This document shows, in pieces, positions 9,026 through 23,103 of a stretch of 64,000 nt of DNA. The position numbers and the translations under genes were made by a program. Position 1 is the first letter of the stretch. Each line of letters starts with the position of its first letter. The stretch spans positions 248,001 to 312,000 of the forward strand of contig NZ_PHUF01000005.1 of NCBI RefSeq assembly GCF_002813245.1, in the 5' to 3' direction. Source of the DNA: Novosphingobium kunmingense (GTDB lineage Bacteria > Pseudomonadota > Alphaproteobacteria > Sphingomonadales > Sphingomonadaceae). The notes under the pieces are model-generated. The model saw only the letters and a list, made by a program, of their open reading frames with translations, searched no databases and had not been told where the DNA came from.

Positions 9026-9052
9026 AGCGAGCCGGCGTTTCGTGGCATCGCC

Positions 9053-9595
9053 GTGGCCATGCCCGGAATCGACAGCTCGCTTACCTTCCACCCGCTCGGC
9101 ATGGCCGTGCTGACCATTTCCGATACGCGCACGACCGAAACCGACACCTCGGGCGCGCTGCTGTGCGAGCGGCTGACCGGCGCGGGACACGTGCTCCACG
9201 CTCGCGCCATCGTCCGCGACGATATCGCCGCCATCCAGGCGCAGCTTCGCGAATGGATCGCGAATCCGGCGATCGAGATCGTCCTGACCACCGGCGGCAC
9301 CGGATTTTCCCCGCGCGACAACACGCCCGAAGCGGTCAAGCCGCTGCTGCGACGCGAGATGGACGGCTTTGCCATCGCCTTCCAGACCAAGAGCCTGCAG
9401 ACCGTTGGCGTGGCCGCCATGCAGTCGCGCGCCTTTGCAGGCCAAGCGGGGGACAGCTTCATATTCTGCGTGCCCGGATCGACCGGGGCCTGCCGCGATG
9501 CGTGGGACGGGCTGCTCGAACTGGAACTCGACAGCCGGCACAAGCCCTGCTCGATCGCAGGGGCCCTGCCGCGCCTGCGCGACGTCTGCGCGTGA
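9053..9595 (+). CDS. moaB: molybdenum cofactor biosynthesis protein B
   Basis: A 180-residue MogA/MoaB-fold protein acting in molybdopterin handling (adenylylation or scaffold role, depending on lineage). It shows the fold's signature strands: VLTISDTRT near the N-terminus and the binding loop TTGGTGFSPRDNTPEA in the middle. It starts GTG GCC ATG at 9053, so either GTG 9053 or ATG 9059 could be used. Its stop overlaps the GTG start of moeA by four bases (GTGA), so the two are translationally coupled. The upstream regulator gene ends 28 bases before and may share the transcript. Confidence 0.94.
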   Translation: MAMPGIDSSLTFHPLGMAVLTISDTRTTETDTSGALLCERLTGAGHVLHARAIVRDDIAAIQAQLREWIANPAIEIVLTTGGTGFSPRDNTPEAVKPLLRREMDGFAIAFQTKSLQTVGVAAMQSRAFAGQAGDSFIFCVPGSTGACRDAWDGLLELELDSRHKPCSIAGALPRLRDVCA

Positions 9596-10779
9596 TTTCC
9601 TTCGACGAGGCGCAGGCCCTGCTGGCTGGCGCAGTCCGGCCGCTCGGGACTGAGGTGTTGCCGCTTGGGGCAGTCGCGGGTCGCGTACTGGCCCGGCCGG
9701 TTCGCGCCGCGCTTGCCAGCCCGCGCCGCGATGTTTCGGCGATGGACGGCTATGCGCTGCGCAGCGTCGATGCCGCGGTGGGCGCGCGCCTGGCGCTGGT
9801 CGGGCAGAGCGCCGCGGGCGGAATGCCGCCACCGCCGGTCGGCCCCGGACAGACAGTGCGCGTGTTTACCGGCGCCGCCGTGCCCGAGGGCGCCGACCTG
9901 GTCGTCATCCAGGAGAACTGCGAGACCGAGGACGGCGCCGTGATCATCGCGCGGTTGTTTGGTACAGGCACCCACATCCGCCTCCAGGGTAGCGACTTCG
10001 CGGCGGGCGCCGAACTGCTCCCGGCGGGGCGACGGCTCGATCCGCTGGCCATGGTCACCCTTGCCGCATCGGACAGCGCCGAGGCGACGGTCTTTTGCCG
10101 TCCGCGCGTGGCGCTGATCGCAACGGGCGACGAGCTTGCCGCCCCGGGCACGGCGCGCGCCAATCCGCAGGCCATTCCCGAATCGGTCAGCTTCGGGGTT
10201 GCCGCGATGATTGCCGAACAGGGCGGCGACCTGGTCTATCGCCGCAGCGGCAGCGACGATCTGGCGACGCTGACGGCCCTTGCCGGCGAAGCGCTCGACG
10301 CCGCCGACGTGGTCGTGATCACCGGCGGCGCTTCGGTCGGCGACCGCGACTTCGCCAAGCCGATGTTCGCTGCCCACGGGCTCGAGCCGCTGTTCGCCAA
10401 GGTGGCGATCAAGCCGGGCAAACCGGTTTGGCTGGGACAGGCGCGGGGCCGGTGGGTGCTGGGCCTGCCCGGCAATCCGACCTCCGCTATGGTCACCGCG
10501 CGGCTGTTCCTGACGGCGCTGCTCGCTGCGCTGCAGGGTCGCGATCCTGCTGCGCTGCTTGACTGGACCGAACTGCCGCTCGCCGCGTCGATGCCGCCGG
10601 CCGGCGACCGCGAGACCTTTGCCCGAATGATCTGGACTGCGACCGGGCTCCAGCCGATCGGCAACCAGGATTCGGGTGTCCAGGGCCGGCTGTCGGCGAC
10701 CACCTGGCTCGCCCGAAGGTTGAAAGATGCGCCGGCCGCGTCTGTCGGCGAACGTGTCTCCGCGCTGCGCTTCGGCTGA
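9592..10779 (+). CDS. moeA: molybdopterin molybdenumtransferase
   Basis: A 395-residue MoeA that inserts molybdate into adenylylated molybdopterin. The GTG start overlaps moaB by four bases; the frame stays open further upstream, but homology-like sequence begins at this start (ISFDEAQALLAG). Landmarks are SAMDGYALR near residue 50, the binding loop ITGGASVGDRDF in domain III, and GLPGNPTSAMV before the C-terminal domain IV. Length is typical. With moaB it forms a two-gene cofactor unit; no molybdoenzyme gene is nearby. Confidence 0.95.
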   Translation: MISFDEAQALLAGAVRPLGTEVLPLGAVAGRVLARPVRAALASPRRDVSAMDGYALRSVDAAVGARLALVGQSAAGGMPPPPVGPGQTVRVFTGAAVPEGADLVVIQENCETEDGAVIIARLFGTGTHIRLQGSDFAAGAELLPAGRRLDPLAMVTLAASDSAEATVFCRPRVALIATGDELAAPGTARANPQAIPESVSFGVAAMIAEQGGDLVYRRSGSDDLATLTALAGEALDAADVVVITGGASVGDRDFAKPMFAAHGLEPLFAKVAIKPGKPVWLGQARGRWVLGLPGNPTSAMVTARLFLTALLAALQGRDPAALLDWTELPLAASMPPAGDRETFARMIWTATGLQPIGNQDSGVQGRLSATTWLARRLKDAPAASVGERVSALRFG

Positions 10780-10944
10780 GGCTTCCCGCAAATACGAATG
10801 CGCCGGCCTGCATGGGCGCAATTGCTGTTGCCGCCGCGCCGATCCTGCGCCTAGGCTGTACGCCAGGGGATGCAGGAACAGGCCTTGTGCAACGCGGTCC
10901 CGGCCCACGCGCCGGCGGCCTGCCCCATGGGTGGAGATGCAGCA

Positions 10945-13365
10945 GTGGCCCTTTCCGACGCCCCGACCCCGACCCCGACCGAACTCGACCAGGCGATCCT
11001 TGAATCGCTGCGATACCGCGTCGGCAAGAATGAAGCCGCGGCCAAGCCGCACGACTGGTTCAACGCCGCGGTCAAGGCGCTGCGCGACAAGGTCGTCGAC
11101 GCCTGGATGGATTCGACCACGCGAACCTACGCAAGTGGTGGCAAGCGGGTCTATTACCTGAGCCTCGAATTCCTGATCGGGCGCCTCTTGCGCGACGCGC
11201 TGTCGAACCTGGGCCTTACCGCAGAGATGGAGGCCGCGCTCAAGTCGCACGGGCTCGACCTGACCGAGATCGAGGAACTGGAACCCGATGCGGCGCTGGG
11301 TAACGGCGGGCTCGGGCGGCTGGCAGCCTGCTTCATGGAAAGCCTCGCCACGCTTGATATCCCGGCCTACGGCTATGGGATCCGCTATGTGAACGGGATG
11401 TTCCGCCAGCGGATCAAGGACGGCTGGCAGATCGAACTGCCCGAAACCTGGCTGGCCCACGGCAACCCGTGGGAGTTCGAGCGCCGCGAAAGCAACTATT
11501 TCATCGGCTTCGGCGGCGAGGTCGTGGCCGAAGGCGATCGCGCGGTCTGGCACCCGGCCGAACAGGTCGAGGCAACGGCAGTCGATACCCCGGTCGTCGG
11601 CTGGCGCGGCAAGCGGGTCAACACGCTGCGGCTGTGGACGGCGAGCGCGCTCGACCCGATCCGCCTCGATGCGTTCAACGCGGGCGACCACATGGGTGCC
11701 CTCTCCGCCCAGGTGCGCGCCGATTCGCTGGTGCGCGTGCTCTATCCTGCCGACAGCAACGAGGCCGGGCAGGAGCTGCGCCTGCGGCAGGAGTACTTCT
11801 TCACCTCCGCCTCGATCCAGGACATCGTGCGCCGTCACGTCCAGTACCAGGAGGACGTGCGCACCCTGCCCGAAGAAGCCGCGATCCAGCTCAACGACAC
11901 CCACCCGGCGGTGGCCGTAGCCGAACTTATGCGGCTCTTGATCGACGATCACGGGATCGAGTTCGACGAGGCGCTGGCGATCACGCGCGGGACGATTGCC
12001 TATACCAACCATACCCTGCTGCCCGAGGCGCTGGAAACCTGGCCGCTGCCGCTGTTCGAACGGCTGCTGCCGCGCCACATGCAGATCATCTATGCGATCA
12101 ACAGCCGCGTGCTGAAGGAAGCGCACAAGGCGGGCCTCGAAGAATCTGCCGTCGCGGCGATCAGCCTGATCGCCGAAGGGGGCGAACGCCGGGTGCGGAT
12201 GGCGAACCTCGCTTTCACCGGGGCGCACAGCGTCAACGGGGTGGCGGCGCTGCACACCGACCTGATGAAGTCGACCGTCTTTGCCGACCTGCACCGGCTT
12301 TACCCAGACCGGATCAACAACAAGACCAACGGGGTGACGCCGCGGCGCTGGCTGCAGCAGTGCAATCCCGGTCTGACCAGCCTCTTGTGCGAGGCGATCG
12401 GTCCCGGCTTCCTCGACGATACGACTCAGCTCGAAAAGCTCGACGCGTTGGCCGACGATGCGGCGCTACAGGAGCGCGCGCACCTGGTTAAGCGGCAGAA
12501 CAAGGTCGCACTGGCCGCGCATATCACCGACCTCACCGGCGTGCGGCTGGATCCCGATGCGCTGTTCGACGTCCAGATCAAGCGCATCCACGAATACAAG
12601 CGTCAGCTGCTCAATCTGGTCGAGACTGTGGCGCTCTACGACCAGATCCGCAGCCATCCCGAACGCGACTGGGTGCCGCGGGTCAAGATCTTCGGCGGCA
12701 AGGCGGCGGCGAGCTACCACAACGCCAAGCTGGTCATCAAGTTGGCCGGCGACATCGCCCGCCGGGTCAATGCCGATCCGTCGGTCGGCGGGCTGCTCAA
12801 GGTGGTGTTCGTGCCCAACTACAATGTCAGCCTGGCCGAACGGATCATCCCCGCTGCCGACCTGTCGGAGCAGATCAGCACGGCCGGCATGGAGGCCAGC
12901 GGCACGGGCAACATGAAGTTCGCGCTGAACGGCGCGCTGACCATCGGCACACTCGACGGCGCGAACATCGAGATCAAGGACCGGGTCGGCAATGCCAACA
13001 TCCAGATCTTCGGGCTGACCGCCGACGAGGTCGCCGAAAAGCGCAGCGGCGGCTACACCCCGCGCGAGGTAATCGAAGGCAACCGCGAGTTGAGCCAAGC
13101 GGTCAACTCGATCGCCTCGGGCGTGTTTTCGCCCGACGATCCGGGCCGCTACGCCGACCTGATGGGCGGGCTCTACGACCACGACTGGTTCATGGTCGCC
13201 GCCGATTTCGAAAGCTACAGCGAGGCGCAGCGCGCGATCGACCGGCGCTGGCTCGATCAGGCCGGCTGGCGCGCCTCGGCGCTGCGCAACGTGGCCCATG
13301 TCGGGTGGTTCTCGTCCGACCGGACGATCGGCGAATACGCCCGCGACATCTGGGGCGTCATGTGA
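10945..13365 (+). CDS. glgP: glycogen/maltodextrin phosphorylase
   Basis: A GT35 phosphorylase that releases glucose-1-phosphate from glycogen using pyridoxal phosphate. The GTG at 10945 (VALSDAP) has GGTGGAG nine bases upstream and gives 806 residues; an in-frame ATG at 10870 would add 25 residues but its AGGGG touches the start codon. The cofactor site EASGTGNMKFALNG is intact, with the Schiff-base lysine near residue 658. NKTNGVTPRRWL and KAAASYHNAKLVIKL are also present. It is the first gene of the glycogen operon and overlaps glgB by four bases. A PTPTPTE stretch at the N-terminus is low-complexity. Confidence 0.96.
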   Translation: MALSDAPTPTPTELDQAILESLRYRVGKNEAAAKPHDWFNAAVKALRDKVVDAWMDSTTRTYASGGKRVYYLSLEFLIGRLLRDALSNLGLTAEMEAALKSHGLDLTEIEELEPDAALGNGGLGRLAACFMESLATLDIPAYGYGIRYVNGMFRQRIKDGWQIELPETWLAHGNPWEFERRESNYFIGFGGEVVAEGDRAVWHPAEQVEATAVDTPVVGWRGKRVNTLRLWTASALDPIRLDAFNAGDHMGALSAQVRADSLVRVLYPADSNEAGQELRLRQEYFFTSASIQDIVRRHVQYQEDVRTLPEEAAIQLNDTHPAVAVAELMRLLIDDHGIEFDEALAITRGTIAYTNHTLLPEALETWPLPLFERLLPRHMQIIYAINSRVLKEAHKAGLEESAVAAISLIAEGGERRVRMANLAFTGAHSVNGVAALHTDLMKSTVFADLHRLYPDRINNKTNGVTPRRWLQQCNPGLTSLLCEAIGPGFLDDTTQLEKLDALADDAALQERAHLVKRQNKVALAAHITDLTGVRLDPDALFDVQIKRIHEYKRQLLNLVETVALYDQIRSHPERDWVPRVKIFGGKAAASYHNAKLVIKLAGDIARRVNADPSVGGLLKVVFVPNYNVSLAERIIPAADLSEQISTAGMEASGTGNMKFALNGALTIGTLDGANIEIKDRVGNANIQIFGLTADEVAEKRSGGYTPREVIEGNRELSQAVNSIASGVFSPDDPGRYADLMGGLYDHDWFMVAADFESYSEAQRAIDRRWLDQAGWRASALRNVAHVGWFSSDRTIGEYARDIWGVM

Positions 13366-15527
13366 AGCCGCCGGCCGCCGCGATAGGGGCCCTGCTCGAA
13401 GGGCGGCACGCCGATCCCTTCGCGCTGCTGGGCCTTCACGCGGGGCCGGAAGGAACCTTTGCCCGGGCCGTTCTGCCCGGCGCGGAGGAGGTGGCGGCCT
13501 ATTCGCTGAAGGGCGCGGCGTTGGGCAAGCTGGCCCGCGTCGACGATCGCGGGCTGTTCGAAGGCAGGGTCAGGGGGCGGCCCCGCCCGGTCAAGTACCG
13601 CTGCCGCGCCAGAGGAAGCGAGTGGTGGGTGACCGACCCCTACAGCTTCGGTCCCGTGCTCGGCCCGACCGACGATTTCCTGATCGCCGAAGGCACCCAC
13701 CAGCGCTTGTTCGACAAGCTCGGCGCGCACTGCATCCATCACGAGGGCGCCGACGGCGTCCATTTCGCGGTATGGGCGCCGAATGCCCGCAACGTCAGCC
13801 TGGTCGGCGATTTCAACGATTGGGACGGCGCGCGAATGCCGATGCGCCGGCGCAGCGACATCGGGGTATGGGAAATCTTCGTTCCCGAAATCGCTGAAGG
13901 GCGGGCCTACAAGTACCGGATCGTCGGCCCGGACGGCACGGTCCAGCCGCTCAAGGCCGATCCCTTCGCCTTCGCCTCGGAATTGCGGCCCAGGACCGCC
14001 TCGGTCACCACGCGCAGCGGCAAGCCCGACTGGGGCGACCAGGCGCACCGCGATCACTGGGCAAGGGTCGATCCGCGACGCGAGGCGATCGCGATCTACG
14101 AGGTCCATCCCGGATCGTGGCAAAGGAACGAGAACGGCTGGTTCCTGACCTGGGACGAAATGGCCGCGCGGCTGATCCCCTATGTGGTCGAGATGGGCTT
14201 CACCCACATCGAGTTCCTGCCGGTAAGCGAACACCCCTACGATCCGTCGTGGGGCTATCAGACGACGGGTCTATATGCGCCCAGCGCGCGGTTCGGGGAT
14301 GCCGCCGGCTTCGCCCGCTTCGTCGACGGCGCGCACCGGGCCGGGATCGGGGTGCTGATCGACTGGGTGCCTGCCCATTTCCCGGTCGACGAACACGGCC
14401 TCGCCCGGTTCGACGGCACCGCGCTTTACGAGCACGAGGATCCGCGGCTGGGATTTCATCCCGACTGGAACACCGCGATCTACAATTTCGGCCGGCGCGA
14501 GGTGAAGAGCTTCCTGGTCAACAACGCGCTGTTCTGGGCCGAACGCTATCACGTCGACGGATTCCGCGTCGATGCCGTCGCCTCGATGCTGTACCGCGAC
14601 TATTCGCGCGCCTCCGGCGAATGGATTCCCAACGCCGACGGTGGGCGCGAGAACTGGGAGGCGGTCGAATTCCTGCGCGCCGCCAACAAGGCGCTCTACG
14701 CGCTGCACCCCGGAATCCTGACCATCGCCGAGGAAAGCACTGCCTGGCCGGGGGTGTCGCTTCCCGCCTACGACGAAGGCCCGCGCACCGCGCTCGGGTT
14801 CGGCTTCAAGTGGAACATGGGCTTCATGCACGACACGCTGCAATACATGCAGCGCGATCCGGTGCACCGCCGGTTCCACCACAACGAGATCACCTTTGGC
14901 CTGACCTATGCCTTCTCGGAAAACTTCGTCCTGCCGCTGAGCCATGACGAGGTGGTCCACGGCAAGGGCAGCCTGCTGAACAAGATGAGCGGCGACGACT
15001 GGCAGAAGTTCGCCAATCTGCGCGCCTACTACGCCTTGATGTGGGGCTATCCGGGCAAGAAGCTGCTGTTCATGGGGCAGGAGTTCGCCCAGCGCCGCGA
15101 ATGGAGCGAGGAGCGCGCGCTCGACTGGGAGCTGTGCGAGGCGCCCGCCCACGCCGGGGTGCGCGCGCTGCTGCGCGATCTCAATCGTGCCTACCGCGCC
15201 CATCCCGCGCTTCACGCCCGCGACTGCGAAGGCGACGGCTTCGAATGGCTGGTGGTCGACGATGCCGCCGCCTCGGTCTTCGCCTGGCTGCGCAAGGCGC
15301 CGGGCGCGCCGCCGGTTGCGGTGATCAGCAACCTGACGCCGCTGGTGCACGGCTCCTACCGCGTGCCCCTGCCGCGCGACGGACGCTGGCGCGAGGTTAT
15401 CAACTCCGATGCCGCGACCTATGGCGGCAGCGGGCAGGGCAACGGCGGGCTGGTCCTGGCGGATAACGGCGCGGCCACCGTCATCCTGCCGCCGCTCGCC
15501 ACGCTGATACTGGTCTACGACGAATAA
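13362..15527 (+). CDS. glgB: 1,4-alpha-glucan branching enzyme
   Basis: A 721-residue GH13 branching enzyme that makes alpha-1,6 branches in glycogen. The GTG start lies in GTGA, overlapping the glgP stop. An N-terminal extension domain is followed by a CBM48 ([21 protein letters not shown]), the catalytic barrel and a C-terminal beta domain. The nucleophile Asp is in [11 protein letters not shown] (about 405), the acid/base Glu in TIAEEST (about 457), and the third Asp in [13 protein letters not shown] (about 530). Length is full. It is followed after 31 bases by glgC. Confidence 0.97.
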   Translation: MKPPAAAIGALLEGRHADPFALLGLHAGPEGTFARAVLPGAEEVAAYSLKGAALGKLARVDDRGLFEGRVRGRPRPVKYRCRARGSEWWVTDPYSFGPVLGPTDDFLIAEGTHQRLFDKLGAHCIHHEGADGVHFAVWAPNARNVSLVGDFNDWDGARMPMRRRSDIGVWEIFVPEIAEGRAYKYRIVGPDGTVQPLKADPFAFASELRPRTASVTTRSGKPDWGDQAHRDHWARVDPRREAIAIYEVHPGSWQRNENGWFLTWDEMAARLIPYVVEMGFTHIEFLPVSEHPYDPSWGYQTTGLYAPSARFGDAAGFARFVDGAHRAGIGVLIDWVPAHFPVDEHGLARFDGTALYEHEDPRLGFHPDWNTAIYNFGRREVKSFLVNNALFWAERYHVDGFRVDAVASMLYRDYSRASGEWIPNADGGRENWEAVEFLRAANKALYALHPGILTIAEESTAWPGVSLPAYDEGPRTALGFGFKWNMGFMHDTLQYMQRDPVHRRFHHNEITFGLTYAFSENFVLPLSHDEVVHGKGSLLNKMSGDDWQKFANLRAYYALMWGYPGKKLLFMGQEFAQRREWSEERALDWELCEAPAHAGVRALLRDLNRAYRAHPALHARDCEGDGFEWLVVDDAAASVFAWLRKAPGAPPVAVISNLTPLVHGSYRVPLPRDGRWREVINSDAATYGGSGQGNGGLVLADNGAATVILPPLATLILVYDE

Positions 15528-15558
15528 GGATTCGCGCAGGAAGAATGGGAAGGATGCC

Positions 15559-16817
15559 ATGACCAAGCAGAGGTTGAATGCCCCACTGGCGCGCGATGCC
15601 ATGGCCTATGTCCTGGCGGGCGGGCGCGGCAGCCGGCTGATGGAACTGACCGACCGGCGCGCCAAGCCGGCGGTCTATTTCGGCGGGATGAGCCGGATCA
15701 TCGACTTTGCGCTGTCGAACGCTATCAATTCGGGCATCCGCCGCATCGGCGTTGCCACCCAGTACAAGGCGCACTCGCTGATCCGCCACATGCAGCGCGC
15801 CTGGAACTTCCTGCGCCCCGAACGCAACGAAAGCTTCGACATTCTCCCCGCCAGCCAGCGCATCGACGAACTGCACTGGTACGAAGGCACGGCGGATGCG
15901 GTGTTCCAGAACATCGACATCATCGAAAGCCACGCGCCCAAATACATGGTCATCCTGGCGGGCGATCACATCTACAAGATGGACTACGAACTGATGCTCC
16001 AGCAGCACGTCAATTCAGGCGCCGACGTGACCGTGGGCTGCCTGGTGGTGCCGCGCAAGGACGCCAGCGGCTTCGGGATCATGGCGGTCGACGATCAGGG
16101 CGTGATCACCGCTTTCGTCGAAAAGCCCAAGGATCCGCCCGCCATGCCCGGCAATCCAGACATGGCATTGGCCAGCATGGGAATCTACGTGTTCGACACC
16201 GAGTTCCTGTTCGAACAGTTGCGCCGCGACGCCGACGATCCCGACAGCAAGCGCGACTTCGGCGGCGACATCATCCCCTACATCGTCAAGCACGGGAAGG
16301 CGGTGGCGCACAAGTTCACCGACAGCTGCATCCGCGCGGCCGAGGAGATCGAGGAGTACTGGCGCGACGTCGGCACCCTCGACGCCTATTTCGAAGCCAA
16401 CCTCGATCTGACCGACGTGGTGCCCAAGCTCAACATGTACGATCGCGACTGGCGCATCTGGACCGACCAGGTTGTCTCGAGCCCCGCCAAGTTCGTCCAC
16501 GACGAGGAAGGCCGCCGCGGCCAGGCCATCGCCAGCCTGATCAGCCAGGACTGCATCGTCTCGGGCGCGACCGCGCACCGCAGCCTGCTGTTCACCGGGG
16601 TCAAGATGGGCAGTTTCTCGAGCGTGAGCGAAGGGGTGATCCTGCCCTATTGCAACATCGGGCGGGGCGCGCGCCTGTCGCGCGTCATCGTCGATTCGGG
16701 CGTGCGCATCCCCGAAGGCCTGGTGGTCGGAGAAGATCCCGAAGTCGATGCGCGCCGCTTCCGCCGCAGCGAGGGCGGGGTCTGCCTGATCACCAAGTCG
16801 ATGATCGATCGACTGGG

Positions 16818-16821
<4 letters not shown>
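15559..16821 (+). CDS. glgC: glucose-1-phosphate adenylyltransferase (ADP-glucose pyrophosphorylase)
   Basis: A 420-residue enzyme that makes ADP-glucose, the committed and usually allosterically controlled step of glycogen synthesis. The nucleotide-binding start [21 protein letters not shown] carries the regulatory and catalytic Arg/Lys residues, and the glucose-1-phosphate region FVEKPKDPP is present. The C-terminal left-handed beta-helix repeats follow (from about 300). The ATG at 15559 is preceded by AGGAAGAATGGGAAGG. Its stop overlaps the glgA start (ATGA). Confidence 0.97.
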
Positions 16822-19908
<3,087 letters not shown>

Positions 19909-19909
<1 letters not shown>

Positions 19910-21693
19910 TGCAGCAGCCGGGCGCCGTCGCCGGCGCGGACAATACCACGTTCACCGTCCGCGCGCCGCGGGCCTCGGCACTGTGGCTCTGCCTGTTCGA
20001 CGGCGAGGTCGAATGCCGCCACGCCATGGTCCGGAACGGCGATGCCTGGACGCTGACCCTGCCCGGCAATCGCAGCGGCGCGCGCTATGGCTACCGCGCC
20101 GACGGTCCGTGGCGACCGGGGGCGAACCTGTGGTTCGATGCGTCGAAGCTGCTTGTCGACCCTTACGCCGTCGAACTCGATCGCCGCTTCGTCCAGGCGC
20201 CCGATCTGGCGCAGCACGGTGCCGATACCGCCGCCTTCGTGCCCCGAGCCATCGTGCCGGGCGCGCTGGCCGATGTGCCGCTGCACCCGCCGCAGTTTGC
20301 GCGCGGTGGGCTGATCTACGAAGTCAACGTCCGCGCCTTTACCCTGCTCCACCCCGATGTGCCGCCGGCGCTGCGCGGTACAGTGGCCGCGCTGGCCCAT
20401 CCGGCGGTGATCGCGCACTTCAGGAAGCTTTCGGTCGGCGCGCTCGAACTGATGCCGATCGTCGCTTGGATCGACGAACGCCACCTGCCGCCGCTCGGCC
20501 TGACCAACGCCTGGGGTTACAACCCGGTGGCTATGATGGCGCTCGATCCCGGGCTGTGCCCCGGCGGCGTTGGCGAACTGCGGGATACGGTGGCTGCACT
20601 TCACGCCGCGGGGATCGGCGTTCTGCTCGACCTGGTGCTCAACCACAGCGGCGAAAGCGACGCTTTGGGCGGAGTCCTGTCGCTGCGCGGTCTCGACGCC
20701 GATGCCTATGCCCGCGACGGCGAGGGGCGGCTGATCAACGATACGGGCTGCGGCAACACTCTGGATTTCGCGGCTGACCGGGTGCGCGACCTGGCGCGCG
20801 GTACGCTGCGCCATTTCGTGCGGCACTGCGGGGTCGACGGCTTCCGCTTCGACCTTGCCCCGGTGCTCGCGCGCGGGCCGGGGTTCGATCCCGCCGCACC
20901 GTTCTTTGCCGAGATCGATTCCGATCCCTGGCTGGCGGACCGCGTGCTGATCGCCGAACCGTGGGACATCGGCCCGGGCGGATACCAGCTTGGCCGCTTT
21001 CCCGACACCTGGCTCGAATGGAATGACCGCTTCCGCGACGACGTGCGCCGCTTCTGGCGCGGCGACGGTGGGCTGGGCGACCTTGCGACGCGGCTGGCGG
21101 GGTCGTCGGACCTGTTCGGCAGCGACTGCCGTAGCGTCAATTTCCTTGCCGCGCACGACGGGTTCACCCTGGCCGACCTCGTCACCTTCGAGAACCGCCA
21201 CAACCTTGCCAATGGCGAACAGGGCCGCGACGGCCACGGCGAAAACTTCAGCTGGAACAACGGGGTCGAGGGGCCGAGCGAGGATCCCGCCGTCTTCGCC
21301 GCGCGCCGCGCCGACCTGCGCGCGCTGCTCGCCACGCTGTTCGCCTCGACCGGCACGATCATGCTGACCGCCGGCGACGAGTTCGGTCGCAGCCAGCAGG
21401 GCAACAACAACGCCTATTGCCAGGACAACCCGATCGGCTGGATCGACTGGCAAGCGCGCGACATCGAACTGGAGGATTTCGTTGCTGCCCTGTCGGCGCG
21501 GCGCAGCGCGCATCTGGCCGGCATGTCGACCTTTCCCGAAGGCGGCGCGTGGCTGCGCCCTGATGGCGCACCGATGCGTGTGGCGGACTGGGAAGATCCG
21601 TCGGGCGACGGGTTCGACTGGCATCCGCCGGCCGGTTCGGCCGCGCCTGCCCGCCGGGTGCGGCGCGGCATCAGGCACGCCGGATTTCTCTAG
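19909..21693 (+). CDS. glgX: glycogen debranching enzyme (isoamylase type)
   Basis: A 594-residue GH13 debranching enzyme that cuts alpha-1,6 branches left by phosphorylase. An N-terminal CBM48 is followed by YEVNVRAFTLLHPDV, the nucleophile Asp in GFRFDLAPVLARG (about 314), the acid/base Glu in LIAEPWD (about 349) and the third Asp in NFLAAHDGFTL. It is shorter than E. coli GlgX (657 residues): the C-terminal beta domain is compact, ending soon after DWHPPAGSAAPARR. Its start shares one base with the pgm stop; its stop overlaps the convergent NTF2-like gene. Last gene of the operon. Confidence 0.94.
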
Positions 21694-22127
21694 AGCAGTT
21701 CGAGCGCCTTGAGCACCGCCGCCTGGTCGTAATAGGGCCGCTCGCACACGATCCTGTCACCGCCCTTGGCGAACTCGAAGCTGGCCGCCATGCGGATGCG
21801 GAAGGTGCGGCCGGTCGGTTCGATGGTCCGGCCCATCAGCGTCAGCGGACCAAGGTGCGTGCCGGTCAGCCAGAATTCTACCAGCACCGTGTCGGTATTC
21901 TCGTCGGCAGCGATGGCAATGATCGTGTTGCCCTGGTCGGGGAACGGGATGCGCGACAGGGTGAAATACTTGCGCACTTCCGCTTCGCCATCGAACACCG
22001 CGCCAGGGCCAAGCAGTTCATATCGCGGATGTTCGAAGGTCGCGATGACCCCGTCCCAGTCGCGCGTCACCTCCAGCGCCATATGGCGCCGCACGGTGTC
22101 GATGCGGCGTTGCCGAAGGTCGTCCAT
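21690..22127 (-). CDS. NTF2-like/SnoaL-like protein
   Basis: A 145-residue cone-shaped NTF2-fold protein. The start at MDDLRQRRIDTV fits the family better than an in-frame ATG eight codons earlier. Sequence shows the helix-rich start, then YELLGPGAVFDGEAEVRKYF and a beta-rich second half (VLVEFWLTGTHLGPL, MAASFEFAKGGDRIVCERPYYD). Such proteins include polyketide cyclases, isomerases and orphan proteins; the activity cannot be assigned. Its stop overlaps the glgX stop from the opposite side. Confidence 0.75.
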   Translation of the reverse strand: MDDLRQRRIDTVRRHMALEVTRDWDGVIATFEHPRYELLGPGAVFDGEAEVRKYFTLSRIPFPDQGNTIIAIAADENTDTVLVEFWLTGTHLGPLTLMGRTIEPTGRTFRIRMAASFEFAKGGDRIVCERPYYDQAAVLKALELL

Positions 22128-22191
22128 AGCGCATGATACCGGGGCGGGCATGCCGCTGGCAAGCCTGCCAGTGACCGGCCTTTCGCTGGGA

Positions 22192-22971
22192 CTACTTGGC
22201 CTGCGGAGCCGCTTCGGCCGCGTTGACCGGCAAGCCGCCCAACTGCGTCACCATCTTGGTATAGGCGTCGAGGTAGGCAAGCACGATGATCTGGCCGATC
22301 TCGGTGTTCTGGTAGCCGCCGGCTCCGGCCGCGCCGAAGGCGCCGCCGCCGAACAGGCCGCCGCCGGCGCCCCAGCCAAGATCCGACTTGCGGTAATAGC
22401 CCTCGGTCAGGGCGACTTCCTCGGTCGTGCGGGCGTTGACCGTCGACAGCGTCACGTTGGCCTCGCCCTTCTTGACGCTGATGCCGCCGAGGACTGCGCC
22501 GGCGCCGCGTCCGAACAGGCCGCCGCCGATCCCGCCGAGGATCCCGCCGATCGCGTTGCCGCCCGAATTCCTGTTGGTCGAAACGATGTCCGGTTCGATG
22601 AAGTAGTCGGCCGCCTTGACCTGGCCCTTGCCCAGGTTCGATCCGGCCTGCAGCTCGCCGTTGTCGGCCATGGCGCGCTCCATCGCGCGGCTCTGCATCG
22701 AACGCCCGCGATTGACCAGGCTGAAGCAGCCCGATTGCTGGACAAAGATCTTGAGGATCGCCTCGGGGCTGCCGAGGTTCAGTTCGCGCCACCACTGGTT
22801 GTCGGGTTCGACGATGGCAACCGTGCCGAGGTTGCGGGTGCAGCGCGGAATCTCGCGCGTGCCTTTGGCCTGGGCCTGACGACCGGACGAGCCCTTTTCG
22901 GCAGCAAGCGCCGGAGCGGCGACGGTGGAAATAAGTGCCAGCGCGGCGGCGCCGGAGACAAGCTTGCGCAT
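22192..22971 (-). CDS. CsgG/HfaB-like secreted protein
   Basis: A 259-residue exported protein with a clear signal peptide (hydrophobic core to APALAAEK). The mature part resembles CsgG/HfaB family proteins: a strand-helix start (NLGTVAIVEPDNQWW), the segment SGCFSLVNRGRSMQSRAMERAM, then IEPDIVSTNRNSGG, a glycine-rich hairpin (GGILGGIGGGLFGRGAGAVLGG) and repeated strands with a threonine-rich VTLSTVNARTTEEVAL. CsgG is a lipoprotein forming the curli secretion pore, but no lipobox cysteine is seen here, and no curli or holdfast genes are adjacent. Probably periplasmic or outer-membrane associated; role unknown. Confidence 0.7.
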   Translation of the reverse strand: MRKLVSGAAALALISTVAAPALAAEKGSSGRQAQAKGTREIPRCTRNLGTVAIVEPDNQWWRELNLGSPEAILKIFVQQSGCFSLVNRGRSMQSRAMERAMADNGELQAGSNLGKGQVKAADYFIEPDIVSTNRNSGGNAIGGILGGIGGGLFGRGAGAVLGGISVKKGEANVTLSTVNARTTEEVALTEGYYRKSDLGWGAGGGLFGGGAFGAAGAGGYQNTEIGQIIVLAYLDAYTKMVTQLGGLPVNAAEAAPQAK

Positions 22972-23103
22972 TCGAGTTTCCCCTGTTCGAACCCGCGGCG
23001 TCCGGCGAGGACTACCGCTGACCTGCGCGACCCATTTCCGGTTGACCCGAGCCCTTGCTACGCCCGCGAACAGTGGCGACTTTGGCCAACGTCCTGATCG
23101 GCT

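Noticed and set aside
10780..10944. Possible RNA gene or riboswitch before the glycogen operon
   Set aside because: No tRNA-like fold, conserved riboswitch core or clear terminator could be seen in these 165 bases.
8857..12294. Very long leftward open frame (over 1,100 codons) opposite moeA and glgP
   Set aside because: Antisense of well-identified genes; Arg/His-rich sequence typical of shadows in high-GC DNA.
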